51,675 bases of DNA from an uncultured Pelagibacteraceae bacterium (GCA_902623735.1 CACNUU010000006.1:1-51675); one strand, 5' to 3'. Counted from the stretch's first letter, positions 31,998-40,317 are shown. The notes: a model not told the origin generated them from the letters alone. Made by a program: numbers and translations.

Positions 31998-33098
31998 ATG
32001 AAAATTGAATTGTCTGAAAATAAAGTTTTTTTTGAGAATAATGGTTCAAAAAAAGAAATTCATCCATTCTGGCTAAGAGAGAGGGTTAATGGAGAAAAAT
32101 TTGTTGATAAAGGAACTCAACAAAGGTTATTTGATCCTACTGAACTTAAGGAAAATATAGAAATTAAAAATGTAAGTTTATCTGATAAATATTTAAATGT
32201 GTCTTTTAATGATGGAGTTGAAACTAAATTAACAGTCCAAAGTATTCTAAATGAATTTTCCAGTTTTAATGATGTAAAATTAATTAAAAAGATTAAATGG
32301 GACTCTTCTTTAGAAAATCTAAACAATTTCGAATTTAATAGTAATATTTTTGAGGAAGAAATGATGTATGAAGCTTTAATTAGTTTCTACAAATATGGCT
32401 TTGTTATTTTCAAAAAAGTTCCAACAGAAAATAATTTTCTTGTAAAATTTGCAAATTCTATTGGAAGTATTAGAAGAACTAATTTTGGTGAATTTTTTAA
32501 TGTAAAATCTAAACCTAATCCAAATGACTTGGCTTATACATCTTTGCCTCTAGCACCACACACTGATAACCCTTATAGAAACCCTGTTCCATGTATCCAA
32601 ATATTGCATTGTATCGAAAATGAGGTAAGTGGAGGTAATTCTACGTTGGTAGATGGTTATACAGTAACTGAGGAGCTCAAAAAAGACTATCCTGACTATT
32701 ATAAAATTCTTACTGAGGTAAAAGTAAGGTATCAATTTATAGATCAAGACGTAGTTTTAGAAGATTGGGCTGAGATGATTCAATTAGATGAAAATAAAAA
32801 TCTTAAACAAGTAAGATTTAGTCCTAGATTAGACTTTGTGCCATTAATGGATAAAGAAAAGTTAGACCTTTACTATGCTGCAAGAAAAAAAATTTCTGAA
32901 TTATATAACTCCGATAAATATAGATTAGAGTTTAAACTTAATTCTGGAGACTTATTAATGATGGATAATTATAGATTGCTTCATGGCAGAACAACATATG
33001 ATGCCAATGAAGGTAAAAGATTTTTACAAGGCTGTTATATTGATTATGATAGTACTGAGGGTAGGCTCAAACACCTGAAAAGAAAATTCAATATTTAA
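31998..33098 (+). CDS. TauD/gamma-butyrobetaine dioxygenase-like 2OG-Fe(II) oxygenase
   Basis: A 366-residue enzyme with the two-domain layout of gamma-butyrobetaine/trimethyllysine hydroxylases. The N-terminal DUF971-like domain (residues 1-95) contains IHPFWLRERV and GTQQRLFDPTEL. The C-terminal TauD domain has the Fe(II) HxD in LAPHTDNPYRNPVP, the distal histidine in MMDNYRLLHGRTTYD, and the 2OG arginine after it (KRFLQGCYID). Substrate is likely a trimethylammonium compound (gamma-butyrobetaine, trimethyllysine or similar betaine). It stands alone; no carnitine transport or degradation genes are adjacent. Confidence 0.83.
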   Translation: MKIELSENKVFFENNGSKKEIHPFWLRERVNGEKFVDKGTQQRLFDPTELKENIEIKNVSLSDKYLNVSFNDGVETKLTVQSILNEFSSFNDVKLIKKIKWDSSLENLNNFEFNSNIFEEEMMYEALISFYKYGFVIFKKVPTENNFLVKFANSIGSIRRTNFGEFFNVKSKPNPNDLAYTSLPLAPHTDNPYRNPVPCIQILHCIENEVSGGNSTLVDGYTVTEELKKDYPDYYKILTEVKVRYQFIDQDVVLEDWAEMIQLDENKNLKQVRFSPRLDFVPLMDKEKLDLYYAARKKISELYNSDKYRLEFKLNSGDLLMMDNYRLLHGRTTYDANEGKRFLQGCYIDYDSTEGRLKHLKRKFNI

Positions 33099-33100
33099 AA

Positions 33101-33280
33101 TTACCTATTAAAGCAGCTGTTAACTAGAATTCCCATTAATATCCAAATCATGAAAGTTTCTCCATGAGTAAAAGAATAATCAGCTCCGGCGAAGCCAGCA
33201 ATAATATTTAGACCATAAATAATTATTGTAGAAATTATTAAACTAATGATTAAGTTTATAAGTCCTTTTACATATTTCAT
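33101..33280 (-). CDS. Small two-helix membrane protein, unknown function
   Basis: A 59-residue hydrophobic protein with helices at about 4-27 (GLINLIISLIISTIIIYGLN) and 40-56 (FMIWILMGILVNSCF), joined by a polar turn with DYSFTHGE. The ATG at 33280 is preferred over a TTG two codons upstream. No family recognised. Its 3' end is 2 bp from the dioxygenase stop. The reading frame could be spurious, but its length and helix pattern resemble genuine small SAR11 membrane proteins. Confidence 0.5.
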   Translation of the reverse strand: MKYVKGLINLIISLIISTIIIYGLNIIAGFAGADYSFTHGETFMIWILMGILVNSCFNR

Positions 33281-33336
33281 AGACAAACAATATATCGATA
33301 AGTTTGGAATGCAAATATTTATTCTATTATGAAGGG

Positions 33337-33620
33337 AAATTTTTTAGTTTTGCGAATAATAATGGACAGTCAGGTTGTATTCAAGAAATATATTTTAATA
33401 AAATGTAAATAAAAATATTGAATACAACCTTCTTAAATTTTATTTTATAAGTAAGGAGGTAGTTTTAATGAATCAAATGCCACCTGACACTTAGCTGGGT
33501 AGCTTTATATTTCATAAAAACGAAAACAAAAAACTTAAAGTCCTTATGGACTTAAACGCCAAAATGGCAGCTTAAGGGAGCTCTTTTGGTTCTTAAACTA
33601 AAGAGCAAACCCTTAAGTTA
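33337..33620 (+). ncRNA. Candidate structured non-coding RNA in a 341-bp gene-free stretch
   Basis: No gene-length reading frame fits 33287-33627, yet at least five inverted repeats follow each other. They are a 13-bp perfect stem 33372-33384/33418-33430; AGCT-GGGT-AGCT 33493-33504; AAGTCC/GGACTT 33538-33553; GCC/GGC 33558-33568; and a compound hairpin CTTAAGGG 33571-33578 / CCCTTAAG 33610-33617 enclosing GCTCTTT/AAAGAGC (33580-33586, 33600-33606). A strong AAGGAGG (33453-33459) precedes an eight-codon frame, ATG 33468 to TAG 33494. A weak promoter (TTTGGA 33303, TATTAT 33325) points to the plus strand. No known RNA family is recognised (not tmRNA, SRP, 6S or RNase P). Ends are approximate. 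Confidence 0.5.
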
Positions 33621-33627
33621 CATAGAA

Positions 33628-34335
33628 TTATTTTCTTAAAATAAGACAGATTAACTTGTCATTGAAATAAATCTTTTCTTTATATTTTTTTTCAATTTCT
33701 TTTATACCTTTAATAATTTCGCTTTGCTGGAGCTTTAATAATGTTGAAATATATCGATTTTTTATCATTTTTACGTATTTTTTCTTTGATATTTTTACCT
33801 TAAAGGAAAATTTTTTTTTAACATTTCCAGGACTAGAGTTTGATAAAAACTTAATTATTTTTTTTTGTCTCACCATAGATTTATTTAATTTTTTTTTCAT
33901 TAATGAAAAAGCTGGTATTTCATTTTTATTTGTCTCTAATGTAAATATTATTATCTTTCCTTTGGCACTTAGGCTTTTCTTACATAAAGAAATTAATTTT
34001 TTTATATCTTTGAATTTAAAAAAATGAATTGATTGTTTTAATAAAATTAAATCAAATTCCTTTTTATTATTTTTAAAAAATTTTATTGCATCTTCATTTT
34101 TTAATATTATTCTTTTATCTCTATTTTTGTGTTTTTCAATATCTATGCCTATTGGCATTTTCTTTAATTTTAATTTTGAAGATAAGCTTCCAATAATTTT
34201 GCCTCTTCCACAACCAATATCTAAAATTTTAGAATTTTTATTAAACTTTATCTGTTTAATCAAAAAATTATTGAAAGAATTGATATAATCCTGCGACGAA
34301 AGCCAAGTTTTATTATCCCAATTTTTTAATGACAC
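33628..34335 (-). CDS. Class I SAM-dependent methyltransferase
   Basis: A 235-residue, very lysine-rich protein with motif I ILDIGCGRGKIIGSL (near residue 38), GIDIEKHKNRD, and a post-motif DLILLKQSIHFF followed by AKGKIIIFTLET. Fold: Rossmann methyltransferase of the Methyltransf_11/25 type. Its start overlaps the DUF4396 gene upstream by 10 bp, so it is co-transcribed with the cupredoxin and DUF4396 genes. The acceptor is unknown. Its stop lies 10 bp past the large hairpin at 33571-33617. Confidence 0.72.
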   Translation of the reverse strand: MSLKNWDNKTWLSSQDYINSFNNFLIKQIKFNKNSKILDIGCGRGKIIGSLSSKLKLKKMPIGIDIEKHKNRDKRIILKNEDAIKFFKNNKKEFDLILLKQSIHFFKFKDIKKLISLCKKSLSAKGKIIIFTLETNKNEIPAFSLMKKKLNKSMVRQKKIIKFLSNSSPGNVKKKFSFKVKISKKKYVKMIKNRYISTLLKLQQSEIIKGIKEIEKKYKEKIYFNDKLICLILRK

Positions 34336-34772
34336 GCGATATTAAATTTTTTTAATCGCCAATAATTATAAGGCCAGGGTGTTATAAAGCCAACTAAAAG
34401 CATTATTGGTATAACCCACCAAGTAAGAATTGCACCTCCAGTTAAAAAAAAGTCAGTTAAATTCATTGCAATTTCCATACTTATCATAGATATAAAACTC
34501 ATCCCAAGGGCTGTACTAAATGCTTTTGAAAAAACAAAATTTTGTCTCATTAAAATTACTGTTTCCAAAATTATACTTGTAATTAAGCCATTGATAATAG
34601 CCAAAGTCATAATGCCTAAAACAGGAAAAGGAATCTTTGATAATTGAAAAAATAAGATTGTTCCAAAATCTCCAATTGCACAACCTAATAAGCACCATGC
34701 TGTGTTTTTAGCGCTTGTCTTCCAAGTATTTTTACAAGACCAATTAAAATCGGCATTTACGGTATGATCCAT
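34326..34772 (-). CDS. DUF4396-family membrane protein
   Basis: A 148-residue inner-membrane protein with about four helices. It shows WKTSAKNTAWCLLGCAIGDFG at the start, GIMTLAIINGLITSIILETVIL, SMISMEIAMNLTDFFL and a terminal LVGFITPWPYNYWRL, the pattern of DUF4396. The conserved GCxxGD and SMxxMExxMN motifs contain Cys, Met and acidic residues that could bind metal; the family is often next to copper genes. Here it lies 4 bp downstream of a Met/His-rich cupredoxin, supporting a copper-linked role (inference). Confidence 0.8.
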   Translation of the reverse strand: MDHTVNADFNWSCKNTWKTSAKNTAWCLLGCAIGDFGTILFFQLSKIPFPVLGIMTLAIINGLITSIILETVILMRQNFVFSKAFSTALGMSFISMISMEIAMNLTDFFLTGGAILTWWVIPIMLLVGFITPWPYNYWRLKKFNIACH

Positions 34773-34776
34773 GAGA

Positions 34777-35280
34777 CTAATTTATATTAACTTTTGCAAT
34801 CATGCCAGCTTGATAATGACCAGGCACATTACATGCAATCTCAATATTTACAGCATTGTCAAATTTCCAAATAATATTTCCTTTTTGTTTTGGCTCTAAC
34901 AAAATACTATTATTGTGAGAATGAGCCATTGTTTTATCTTTTTTTGACATTTGTTCCATTTTTTTTTTATCAATTGAGTCTGCTAAAAGAATTTCATTTT
35001 CAACCATTTTTTCCATTTCGGGTTGATGCTTTAAATGCATCATTTTATTTGCGATGTTAAACTCATGAACAAGATCACCTGCATTTTCTATCTCAAACTT
35101 AATTGTTTCACCTGCTTTGATTTTAAATAAATTTGGTTCATAACGGTTATCGTACATAACAACTTTTATAATTCGAGTTACGTCTTTTGCGTCACCTACA
35201 GAACCAATTTTCATATTTTTGTCAGCATAAGCGAATGAGCTTAAAGCAAAGAATACTATGATAATTTTTATGATATTCAT
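34777..35280 (-). CDS. Periplasmic cupredoxin with Met/His-rich insert
   Basis: A 167-residue protein with signal peptide (residues 1-19, cleavage near YA-DK). The cupredoxin fold carries type-1 copper ligands: H in DLVHEFN and Cys/His/Met in IACNVPGHYQAGM. Between them, about residues 80-130, an insertion rich in Met and His (NKMMHLKHQPEMEKMV, then KKKMEQMSKKDKTMAHSHNN) resembles copper-binding chaperones. It may buffer or deliver copper in the periplasm rather than only transfer electrons. First gene of the operon with DUF4396 and a methyltransferase. Confidence 0.82.
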   Translation of the reverse strand: MNIIKIIIVFFALSSFAYADKNMKIGSVGDAKDVTRIIKVVMYDNRYEPNLFKIKAGETIKFEIENAGDLVHEFNIANKMMHLKHQPEMEKMVENEILLADSIDKKKMEQMSKKDKTMAHSHNNSILLEPKQKGNIIWKFDNAVNIEIACNVPGHYQAGMIAKVNIN

Positions 35281-35348
35281 TAAAAGAAATTATTAATCTT
35301 TAAATTTTTAACAATGGGGCAATTTGTACTTATATGTTAATATGATCT

Positions 35349-36029
35349 ATGATTTTCAAACAATTATTTGATACTAAATCTTCAACTTATACTTATTTGA
35401 TTTCTTCGGGTAAAGGTAGAGAAGCTTTGATAATTGATCCAGTTATCGAAAATACAGATCAATATATTAATATTCTCAAAGAATTAGATTTAAAATTAGT
35501 AAAAGTAATTGATACCCATATTCATGCTGATCATGTAACTGCAGCATCAGAGCTCAAAGATATCACAAAGTGCTCAATAATAATGGGTGAAAAAACTCCA
35601 GCAGAGTCAGTTGAGATCAAGGTCAAGGATAATGAATTTATAAAATTGGATAATTTGAAAATAAGAGCCATGTACACACCTGGACATACTTCTGATAGCT
35701 ATTGTTTTCTAATGAATAATAATCTTTTTTCAGGAGATACTTTATTAATCAATGGAACCGGAAGAACTGATTTCCAAAATGGTAGTGCTAAAGATTCTTA
35801 TAATTCCATATTCAACAAACTTTTAAAACTACCTGAAGAAACTTTATTATATCCTGCTCATGACTATCAAGGTGAAAAAGTCAGCACAATTGGAAAAGAA
35901 AAAAAACAAAACCCAAGATTACAAGTAGATAGTGTTGACGAATATATTGAGATTATGAATAACTTAAACTTAAAAAAACCAGTTGAAATAGAAAATAACG
36001 TTTTTAGAAATATTAAACTTGGTGCTTAA
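35349..36029 (+). CDS. ETHE1-like persulfide (sulfur) dioxygenase
   Basis: A 226-residue metallo-beta-lactamase-fold enzyme. FKQLFDTKSSTYTYLI and LIIDPVIENTDQY at the start, THIHADH (residues 56-62, mono-iron site), YTPGHTSDSYCF, GDTLLINGTGRTDFQNG and the late histidine in YPAHDYQGE match ETHE1-type persulfide dioxygenases rather than glyoxalase II. It oxidises glutathione persulfide to sulfite, part of reduced-sulfur handling. Single gene between two minus-strand operons; its stop is 2 bp from the thioredoxin-like gene's stop. Confidence 0.85.
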   Translation: MIFKQLFDTKSSTYTYLISSGKGREALIIDPVIENTDQYINILKELDLKLVKVIDTHIHADHVTAASELKDITKCSIIMGEKTPAESVEIKVKDNEFIKLDNLKIRAMYTPGHTSDSYCFLMNNNLFSGDTLLINGTGRTDFQNGSAKDSYNSIFNKLLKLPEETLLYPAHDYQGEKVSTIGKEKKQNPRLQVDSVDEYIEIMNNLNLKKPVEIENNVFRNIKLGA

Positions 36030-36031
36030 AT

Positions 36032-36400
36032 TTAAATTGAAGATTTAATTGCTTGATATATTGCATTCTTTTTAGTTACCCCAATACTTCTGTGAACCTC
36101 TTTATTCTCTTTAAATATTAGAAGTGTTGTTTGGTATTGAACATTAAGCAGATTTGCAATTTCACTGTTTGTTACTTCAAATGAAAAGTATTCAACATTA
36201 TCAAATTCATTTTCTAATTTTTTTAAAGCTTTCATTTGGCTTGCACAAGAAGTACAATATTTGATCCAAGAATTTACTACTACAATTTTACCTTCAGATT
36301 GAGCTTTATCAAATAATTCTTTGCTAAAAGTTGTTTTTTTTTCTAAAGCGTTGGCGCTAAGAGCAAACAAACTAAAAACTATAATTAAAATTTTTTTCAT
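36032..36400 (-). CDS. Periplasmic thioredoxin-like protein (CTSC active site)
   Basis: A 122-residue protein with a signal peptide (residues 1-18, cleavage near ANA-LE). The thioredoxin fold has VVVNSWIKYCTSCASQMKAL, with CTSC in place of CGPC, and QYQTTLLIFKENKEV with Thr-Thr instead of the usual cis-proline context. It is 6 bp downstream of azlD on the minus strand, but the functional link is unclear. A role in periplasmic disulfide reduction or cytochrome/copper maturation is plausible. Confidence 0.75.
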   Translation of the reverse strand: MKKILIIVFSLFALSANALEKKTTFSKELFDKAQSEGKIVVVNSWIKYCTSCASQMKALKKLENEFDNVEYFSFEVTNSEIANLLNVQYQTTLLIFKENKEVHRSIGVTKKNAIYQAIKSSI

Positions 36401-36406
36401 AGAATC

Positions 36407-36721
36407 TTATACTACAAATATTAAAAACCAATAAGAAGCTAATCCAGAAAAAATTGTCGCAATGATACTCCTGCTCAAAATACCAATTATCATTGCAATT
36501 CCTGCTGCTAAAATTTTTGGATTATCTTCTAATTGTAATTGCCCTAAATCATCTAAAAAAATAGCAGGAAAAATAATTGCTGGAAATATTGCTGAGGGCA
36601 CATATGACAAAACATCTCTTACTCTATTATTAAACATTTCCTTTTTAAGAATAGCAATCATCGAAAATCTAGTAAGATAAGTGATTATCCCACAATAGAT
36701 TATTAACATCCAGTCACTCAT
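36407..36721 (-). CDS. azlD: AzlD-family branched-chain amino acid exporter small subunit
   Basis: A 104-residue protein with three to four membrane helices. LIIYCGIITYLTRFSMIAIL and VLSYVPSAIFPAIIFPAIFL match AzlD. It partners AzlC to export branched-chain amino acids or analogues. It overlaps azlC by 8 bp, so the two are co-translated. Confidence 0.87.
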   Translation of the reverse strand: MSDWMLIIYCGIITYLTRFSMIAILKKEMFNNRVRDVLSYVPSAIFPAIIFPAIFLDDLGQLQLEDNPKILAAGIAMIIGILSRSIIATIFSGLASYWFLIFVV

Positions 36722-37409
36722 ATTTTTTTATCATCCTTGTTAAAATCATTGCTGTAATTAATCCTGTGAGAGCCGCTACAATCACATAAGCTTTATAAGG
36801 TATATAATTAAATCCAAGGGTTGCCACTAAACCAGAAACAATAATTACAATTACATTAAAAACTTTTCTAAAATCATTAACTAATATTGCTATAAAAGTT
36901 AAAGGGACCGCAAAACTTAAGCCAAGTTTTTCTGGAATTGCAGCACCTAATATTATACCTAAAAGAGTCGTTGATTGCCAAATAACCCAGCATGTAGCTC
37001 CTCCCCCAATTAAATGAAAATATTTATTTTTTTCATTGCTTTTCTTCAGATATTCATTTGATCTAGCAAATGCTTGGTCAATTAAAAAATATGAAATAAT
37101 AATTTTCCATACTAGTTTTAGGTCTGATAAATGTTCAGAAACAACAGCGCCATAAAGTAAATGACGTGAATTCACTGCGCCTACAGAACTAATTATAACT
37201 AAACTCGAAGCTCCTCCAGAAAAAAGTTGCAAAAGAACAATTTGCGAAGCACCACCAAAAATTATTAATGACATTCCCATTGTAGCTAATGGGGTAAATC
37301 CTATATCTATTGATAATATTCCAAATATTAACCCAAAAGGAATCACTGGAATCATCAAAGGACTTACGTCAATCACACCTTTAAAAAAGATTTCTGAGTT
37401 ACTTTTCAT
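36714..37409 (-). CDS. azlC: AzlC-family branched-chain amino acid exporter large subunit
   Basis: A 231-residue membrane protein with about six to seven helices. FFKGVIDVSPLMIPVIPFGL, GMSLIIFGGASQIVLLQLFS and VNSRHLLYGAVVSEHL are the AzlC signatures. With AzlD it forms an amino-acid efflux pump. It starts 16 bp after the iron-ABC ATPase on the same strand, so it may be read through from the iron operon. Ligand specificity is not known here. Confidence 0.88.
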   Translation of the reverse strand: MKSNSEIFFKGVIDVSPLMIPVIPFGLIFGILSIDIGFTPLATMGMSLIIFGGASQIVLLQLFSGGASSLVIISSVGAVNSRHLLYGAVVSEHLSDLKLVWKIIISYFLIDQAFARSNEYLKKSNEKNKYFHLIGGGATCWVIWQSTTLLGIILGAAIPEKLGLSFAVPLTFIAILVNDFRKVFNVIVIIVSGLVATLGFNYIPYKAYVIVAALTGLITAMILTRMIKKYE

Positions 37410-37425
37410 TAGAAAGAAATACTTA

Positions 37426-38484
37426 TTAGAAGCAAACTATATGTTCAAGCTCAATTGGTCTTTTGATACCAAATTTCTCATTTACCTCATGCTGCTCCCA
37501 ATGGTGAGTATGAACCGCGACTGGTATCAATCTATTACTTGGTGTTTTTAAAGTATATATAAAATTAGTACCCCTAAACTTTCTATCAACAACTTCTAAC
37601 TTTAAATTACTATCATCATCATGTTCCAAGTCTTCTGGTTGTAGTAGCAATTGTACTTTTGATCCTGTCGGATAATGTTTTATAAATTTTCCTTTGATAA
37701 TTCCCAAATCATCATTTTCTAAAGAATTTCCTCCAGTGACTTTAGCTGGCAATAGTATTCCTCTATTTAAAAAATTTACAACTTGGATAGAGTTTGGAAA
37801 ATGATAAACATTGTAAGGATCATCAAATTGTTTCACTTCATTATCTAAAATTAATGCACACTTGCTACCAAGATAGAATGCCTCATAAGAGTCATGGGTT
37901 ACTACAATAGTTGAAATCTTATTTTCTTTTAAAATCTGTTTTAAAGCTACTTGAATATCTTCTTTAAAACTCTGATCCACGTTAGAAAGAGGTTCATCAA
38001 GTAGTAAAAGATCAGGTTGAGATATAAGAGATCTTGCCAATGAAGCTCGTTGAGATTCTCCTGCACTTATTTGATGGGGATATTTATCTAAAATACTTTC
38101 AATATTTAGAATCTTTATAATTTCTTTAGATTCAATTTTTTTATTATTTAATGAATTTTTTTTTACACCAAGATGAATATTTTTATTCACTGTATAATGA
38201 GGAAATAGAGAATTTTCCTGAAAAGATAATGCTATGTTTCTTTTTTCTGGCTCAAGGTGGATTTTACTAGATGAAATAATTTTATTTTTTAAAATTATTT
38301 GCCCTTTTTTAATTTTTTCAAGACCTGCAATAGTTCTTAACATCGTAGTTTTTCCAATTCCAGAAGGTCCTAAAATACAAATTATATCACCCTCGTTTTC
38401 TATAGAAATATTTACATCATTAACTTTATTTTTTCCGCCAATAGAAAAAGTAACATCATTAATTTCAAAAAAATTTTTACTCAT
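37426..38484 (-). CDS. fbpC: Ferric iron ABC transporter ATP-binding protein
   Basis: A 352-residue ATPase with Walker A GPSGIGKTTM, Q-loop LSFQENSLFPHYTV, signature region ISAGESQRASLARSL, Walker B LLLLDEPLSNVD and H-loop VVTHDSYEAFYLG. The signature reads SAGE instead of SGGQ. The C-terminal ~110 residues form the TOBE-like regulatory domain (VQLLLQPEDLEHDDDSNL) of FbpC/PotA-type transporters. It overlaps the permease gene by 8 bp. Powers Fe(III) import with FbpA/FbpB. Confidence 0.85.
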   Translation of the reverse strand: MSKNFFEINDVTFSIGGKNKVNDVNISIENEGDIICILGPSGIGKTTMLRTIAGLEKIKKGQIILKNKIISSSKIHLEPEKRNIALSFQENSLFPHYTVNKNIHLGVKKNSLNNKKIESKEIIKILNIESILDKYPHQISAGESQRASLARSLISQPDLLLLDEPLSNVDQSFKEDIQVALKQILKENKISTIVVTHDSYEAFYLGSKCALILDNEVKQFDDPYNVYHFPNSIQVVNFLNRGILLPAKVTGGNSLENDDLGIIKGKFIKHYPTGSKVQLLLQPEDLEHDDDSNLKLEVVDRKFRGTNFIYTLKTPSNRLIPVAVHTHHWEQHEVNEKFGIKRPIELEHIVCF

Positions 38485-40102
38485 TGTTATCTCTTAAAAT
38501 ATATTTTGAAGAAATCATAATAAATAATGCGGCAATTAAAATTAAAAATAATGAGGGAACTGCTGCAGCCTCTAATAAATCTTCTGAGGCTGAAATATAA
38601 GCAGTAGTTGCAAAAGTTTCAAAATTAAAAGGTCTTAAAATCAGTGTAATTGGTAATTCTCTGATTATTTCTAGAGAAACCAAAATTCCTACAAATAAAA
38701 GAGAATTTCTTAAAAATGGAATATGAATATTCATAAAAGTTTTTCTTTTCGAATACCCTAGTAAATAAGCACTTTCATCAACATAAATATTTATTTTTTC
38801 ATAACCTGATTTTATCCCATTAAAAGCTAAGGAGTAAAATCTAATAAAATAAACTAATACTAAACCAAGTATTGATCCAAAAAATATTTTTTTAATAGAT
38901 AAAAAACCTAAAGTCTTAATTATATTATCATCAAACCATGCTACAAAAGTAATAAAAGCAACTGCCAATATAACCCCTGGAATTGCGTAACCTGAAATTG
39001 ATAAAGTTGAAAATATGTTCAACATTTTATTATTTGAGACTCTATTTCCATAATTTGAAATTAATGAAAATAATATTAAAATTATACTAGATAAAAAAAC
39101 TAAATAAATAGTATTTAAAAAAAGTTCCATAATTTTTAAATCAAATAGATTTTCAGGAAATTTGATTGTCCAATACAGCATTTGACTTAATGGAAATAAG
39201 AAGCTCATAAAGAAAATGAAAAAACAAAATGTGAATGCTAGCAAAGCTTTATGTCTAGTCAGCTTTAATTTTTCTTTTCTTTTAAAACCTCCTCTTGAAT
39301 TAAAATGATATTTGGCTTTTTTTCTCGATAAATTTTCTAATATAAATAAGGCAAAAATAAATAATAATAAAAAAAATGATAATTGATTTGCAAAAGCTAG
39401 GTCATCAAAAGCAATCCAAGAATTATAAATTCCGGTCGTAAGAGTATTGATAGAGAAAAAATCAACTGCACCAAATTCGGCTAAAGTTTCCATTGCTACA
39501 AGAGATAAACCGGCAACAATAGCTGGTCTAGCTGATGGAAGAATTACTGAATAAAAAGACCTAAAATTTGAAAAGCCAAGATTTTTTCCTAAATCTATTA
39601 AATTTTGTGATTGATACAAAAAAGATGCTCTAGCCAGGATGTAAACATATCCAAATAATGAGAAAGAGATTGATAATATACTACCTAACATACCATCAAA
39701 TTTAGGTATGTGGGTATTGTAATTTCCTTCACCAAATAAATTTTTTAAAATTGTATAGGCAGTGCCATAATTTTCAAAAAAAGCTGTTAAAGAATAAGCA
39801 TAAATATAAGGTGGAACAGCAAATGATAAAATTAAAGCCCATTTGAAAAAATTACTTAGAGGGAATTCATAAAAAGATACTAAATAAGCTGAGCAAGTTC
39901 CTATGATAAAAGTTAAAGATAATACACTTACCAACAAACAAAATGAATTTAAGGTGTATTCAAAAAGAAAAGTATTCTTTAGTATATCAAAGTAATTAGT
40001 AGTATTTTCAAAAAAACTTGAAAATACAGTTAATATTGGAATTATTACTGTTAAAGAAATTAACAAAGATGAAACAAACCATATATTCAAATTTTTTAAC
40101 AT
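38477..40102 (-). CDS. fbpB: Ferric iron ABC transporter permease (two fused halves)
   Basis: A 541-residue inner-membrane protein with about 12 helices in two BPD_transp_1 repeats, as in FbpB/SfuB. Each half has an EAA-type loop: NLGFSNFRSFYSVILPSARP in the first and LLGYSKRKTFMNIHIPFLRN in the second. WALILSFAVPPYIYAYS marks the first half. It forms a pseudo-symmetric channel on its own with the FbpC dimer. It lies downstream of a structured spacer that separates it from fbpA; no ribosome site is obvious. Confidence 0.87.
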   Translation of the reverse strand: MLKNLNIWFVSSLLISLTVIIPILTVFSSFFENTTNYFDILKNTFLFEYTLNSFCLLVSVLSLTFIIGTCSAYLVSFYEFPLSNFFKWALILSFAVPPYIYAYSLTAFFENYGTAYTILKNLFGEGNYNTHIPKFDGMLGSILSISFSLFGYVYILARASFLYQSQNLIDLGKNLGFSNFRSFYSVILPSARPAIVAGLSLVAMETLAEFGAVDFFSINTLTTGIYNSWIAFDDLAFANQLSFFLLLFIFALFILENLSRKKAKYHFNSRGGFKRKEKLKLTRHKALLAFTFCFFIFFMSFLFPLSQMLYWTIKFPENLFDLKIMELFLNTIYLVFLSSIILILFSLISNYGNRVSNNKMLNIFSTLSISGYAIPGVILAVAFITFVAWFDDNIIKTLGFLSIKKIFFGSILGLVLVYFIRFYSLAFNGIKSGYEKINIYVDESAYLLGYSKRKTFMNIHIPFLRNSLLFVGILVSLEIIRELPITLILRPFNFETFATTAYISASEDLLEAAAVPSLFLILIAALFIMISSKYILRDNNE

Positions 40103-40177
40103 GAGTTTTTATATAATAATATGACTTTTAAAGAAAGTTTTACTCTTTAGAAAATAAGACTATTTGTAAGTTTTCTG

Positions 40178-40306
40178 TTCAAAGAGTGTTCATCATAATT
40201 AAGGAGACAACTTAGTCATACTGAACACTCTTTCAGCAGATGAAAATATTTCTATTTTCATGTGCCCACGGCTTTTAAGAAAACTTAAATAAGGCCGTAG
40301 GCACTT
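40178..40306 (-). ncRNA. Three-stem-loop structured element between fbpA and fbpB
   Basis: Three consecutive inverted repeats fill this spacer. The first is a 12-bp perfect stem AAAGAGTGTTCA (40181-40192) / TGAACACTCTTT (40222-40233) whose loop holds AAGGAGACAACTT. The second is ATGAAAATA/TATTTTCAT (40240-40261, loop of 4). The third is GTGCC-ACGGC / GCCGT-GGCAC (40262-40304, with one C-A mismatch), enclosing TTTAAG/CTTAAA. The strand is uncertain. It may be an operon-internal RNA structure that sets the fbpA:fbpB ratio, or a processed/independent small RNA. No T-run follows on either strand, so it is not a classic terminator. No RNA family recognised. Confidence 0.5.
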
Positions 40307-40317
40307 TACAGAATAAA

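Noticed and set aside
33571..33617. Nested hairpin as intrinsic terminator of the methyltransferase gene
   Set aside because: On the minus strand the hairpin is followed by CTGCCATTTTGG, without a proper T-run; on the plus strand only TTACATAG follows.
33287..33627. tmRNA, SRP RNA, 6S or RNase P RNA
   Set aside because: No tRNA-like domain or tag frame of the ANDN...ALAA type, no SRP GGAAG/GCAGC core, no RNase P GAGGAAAGTC motif.
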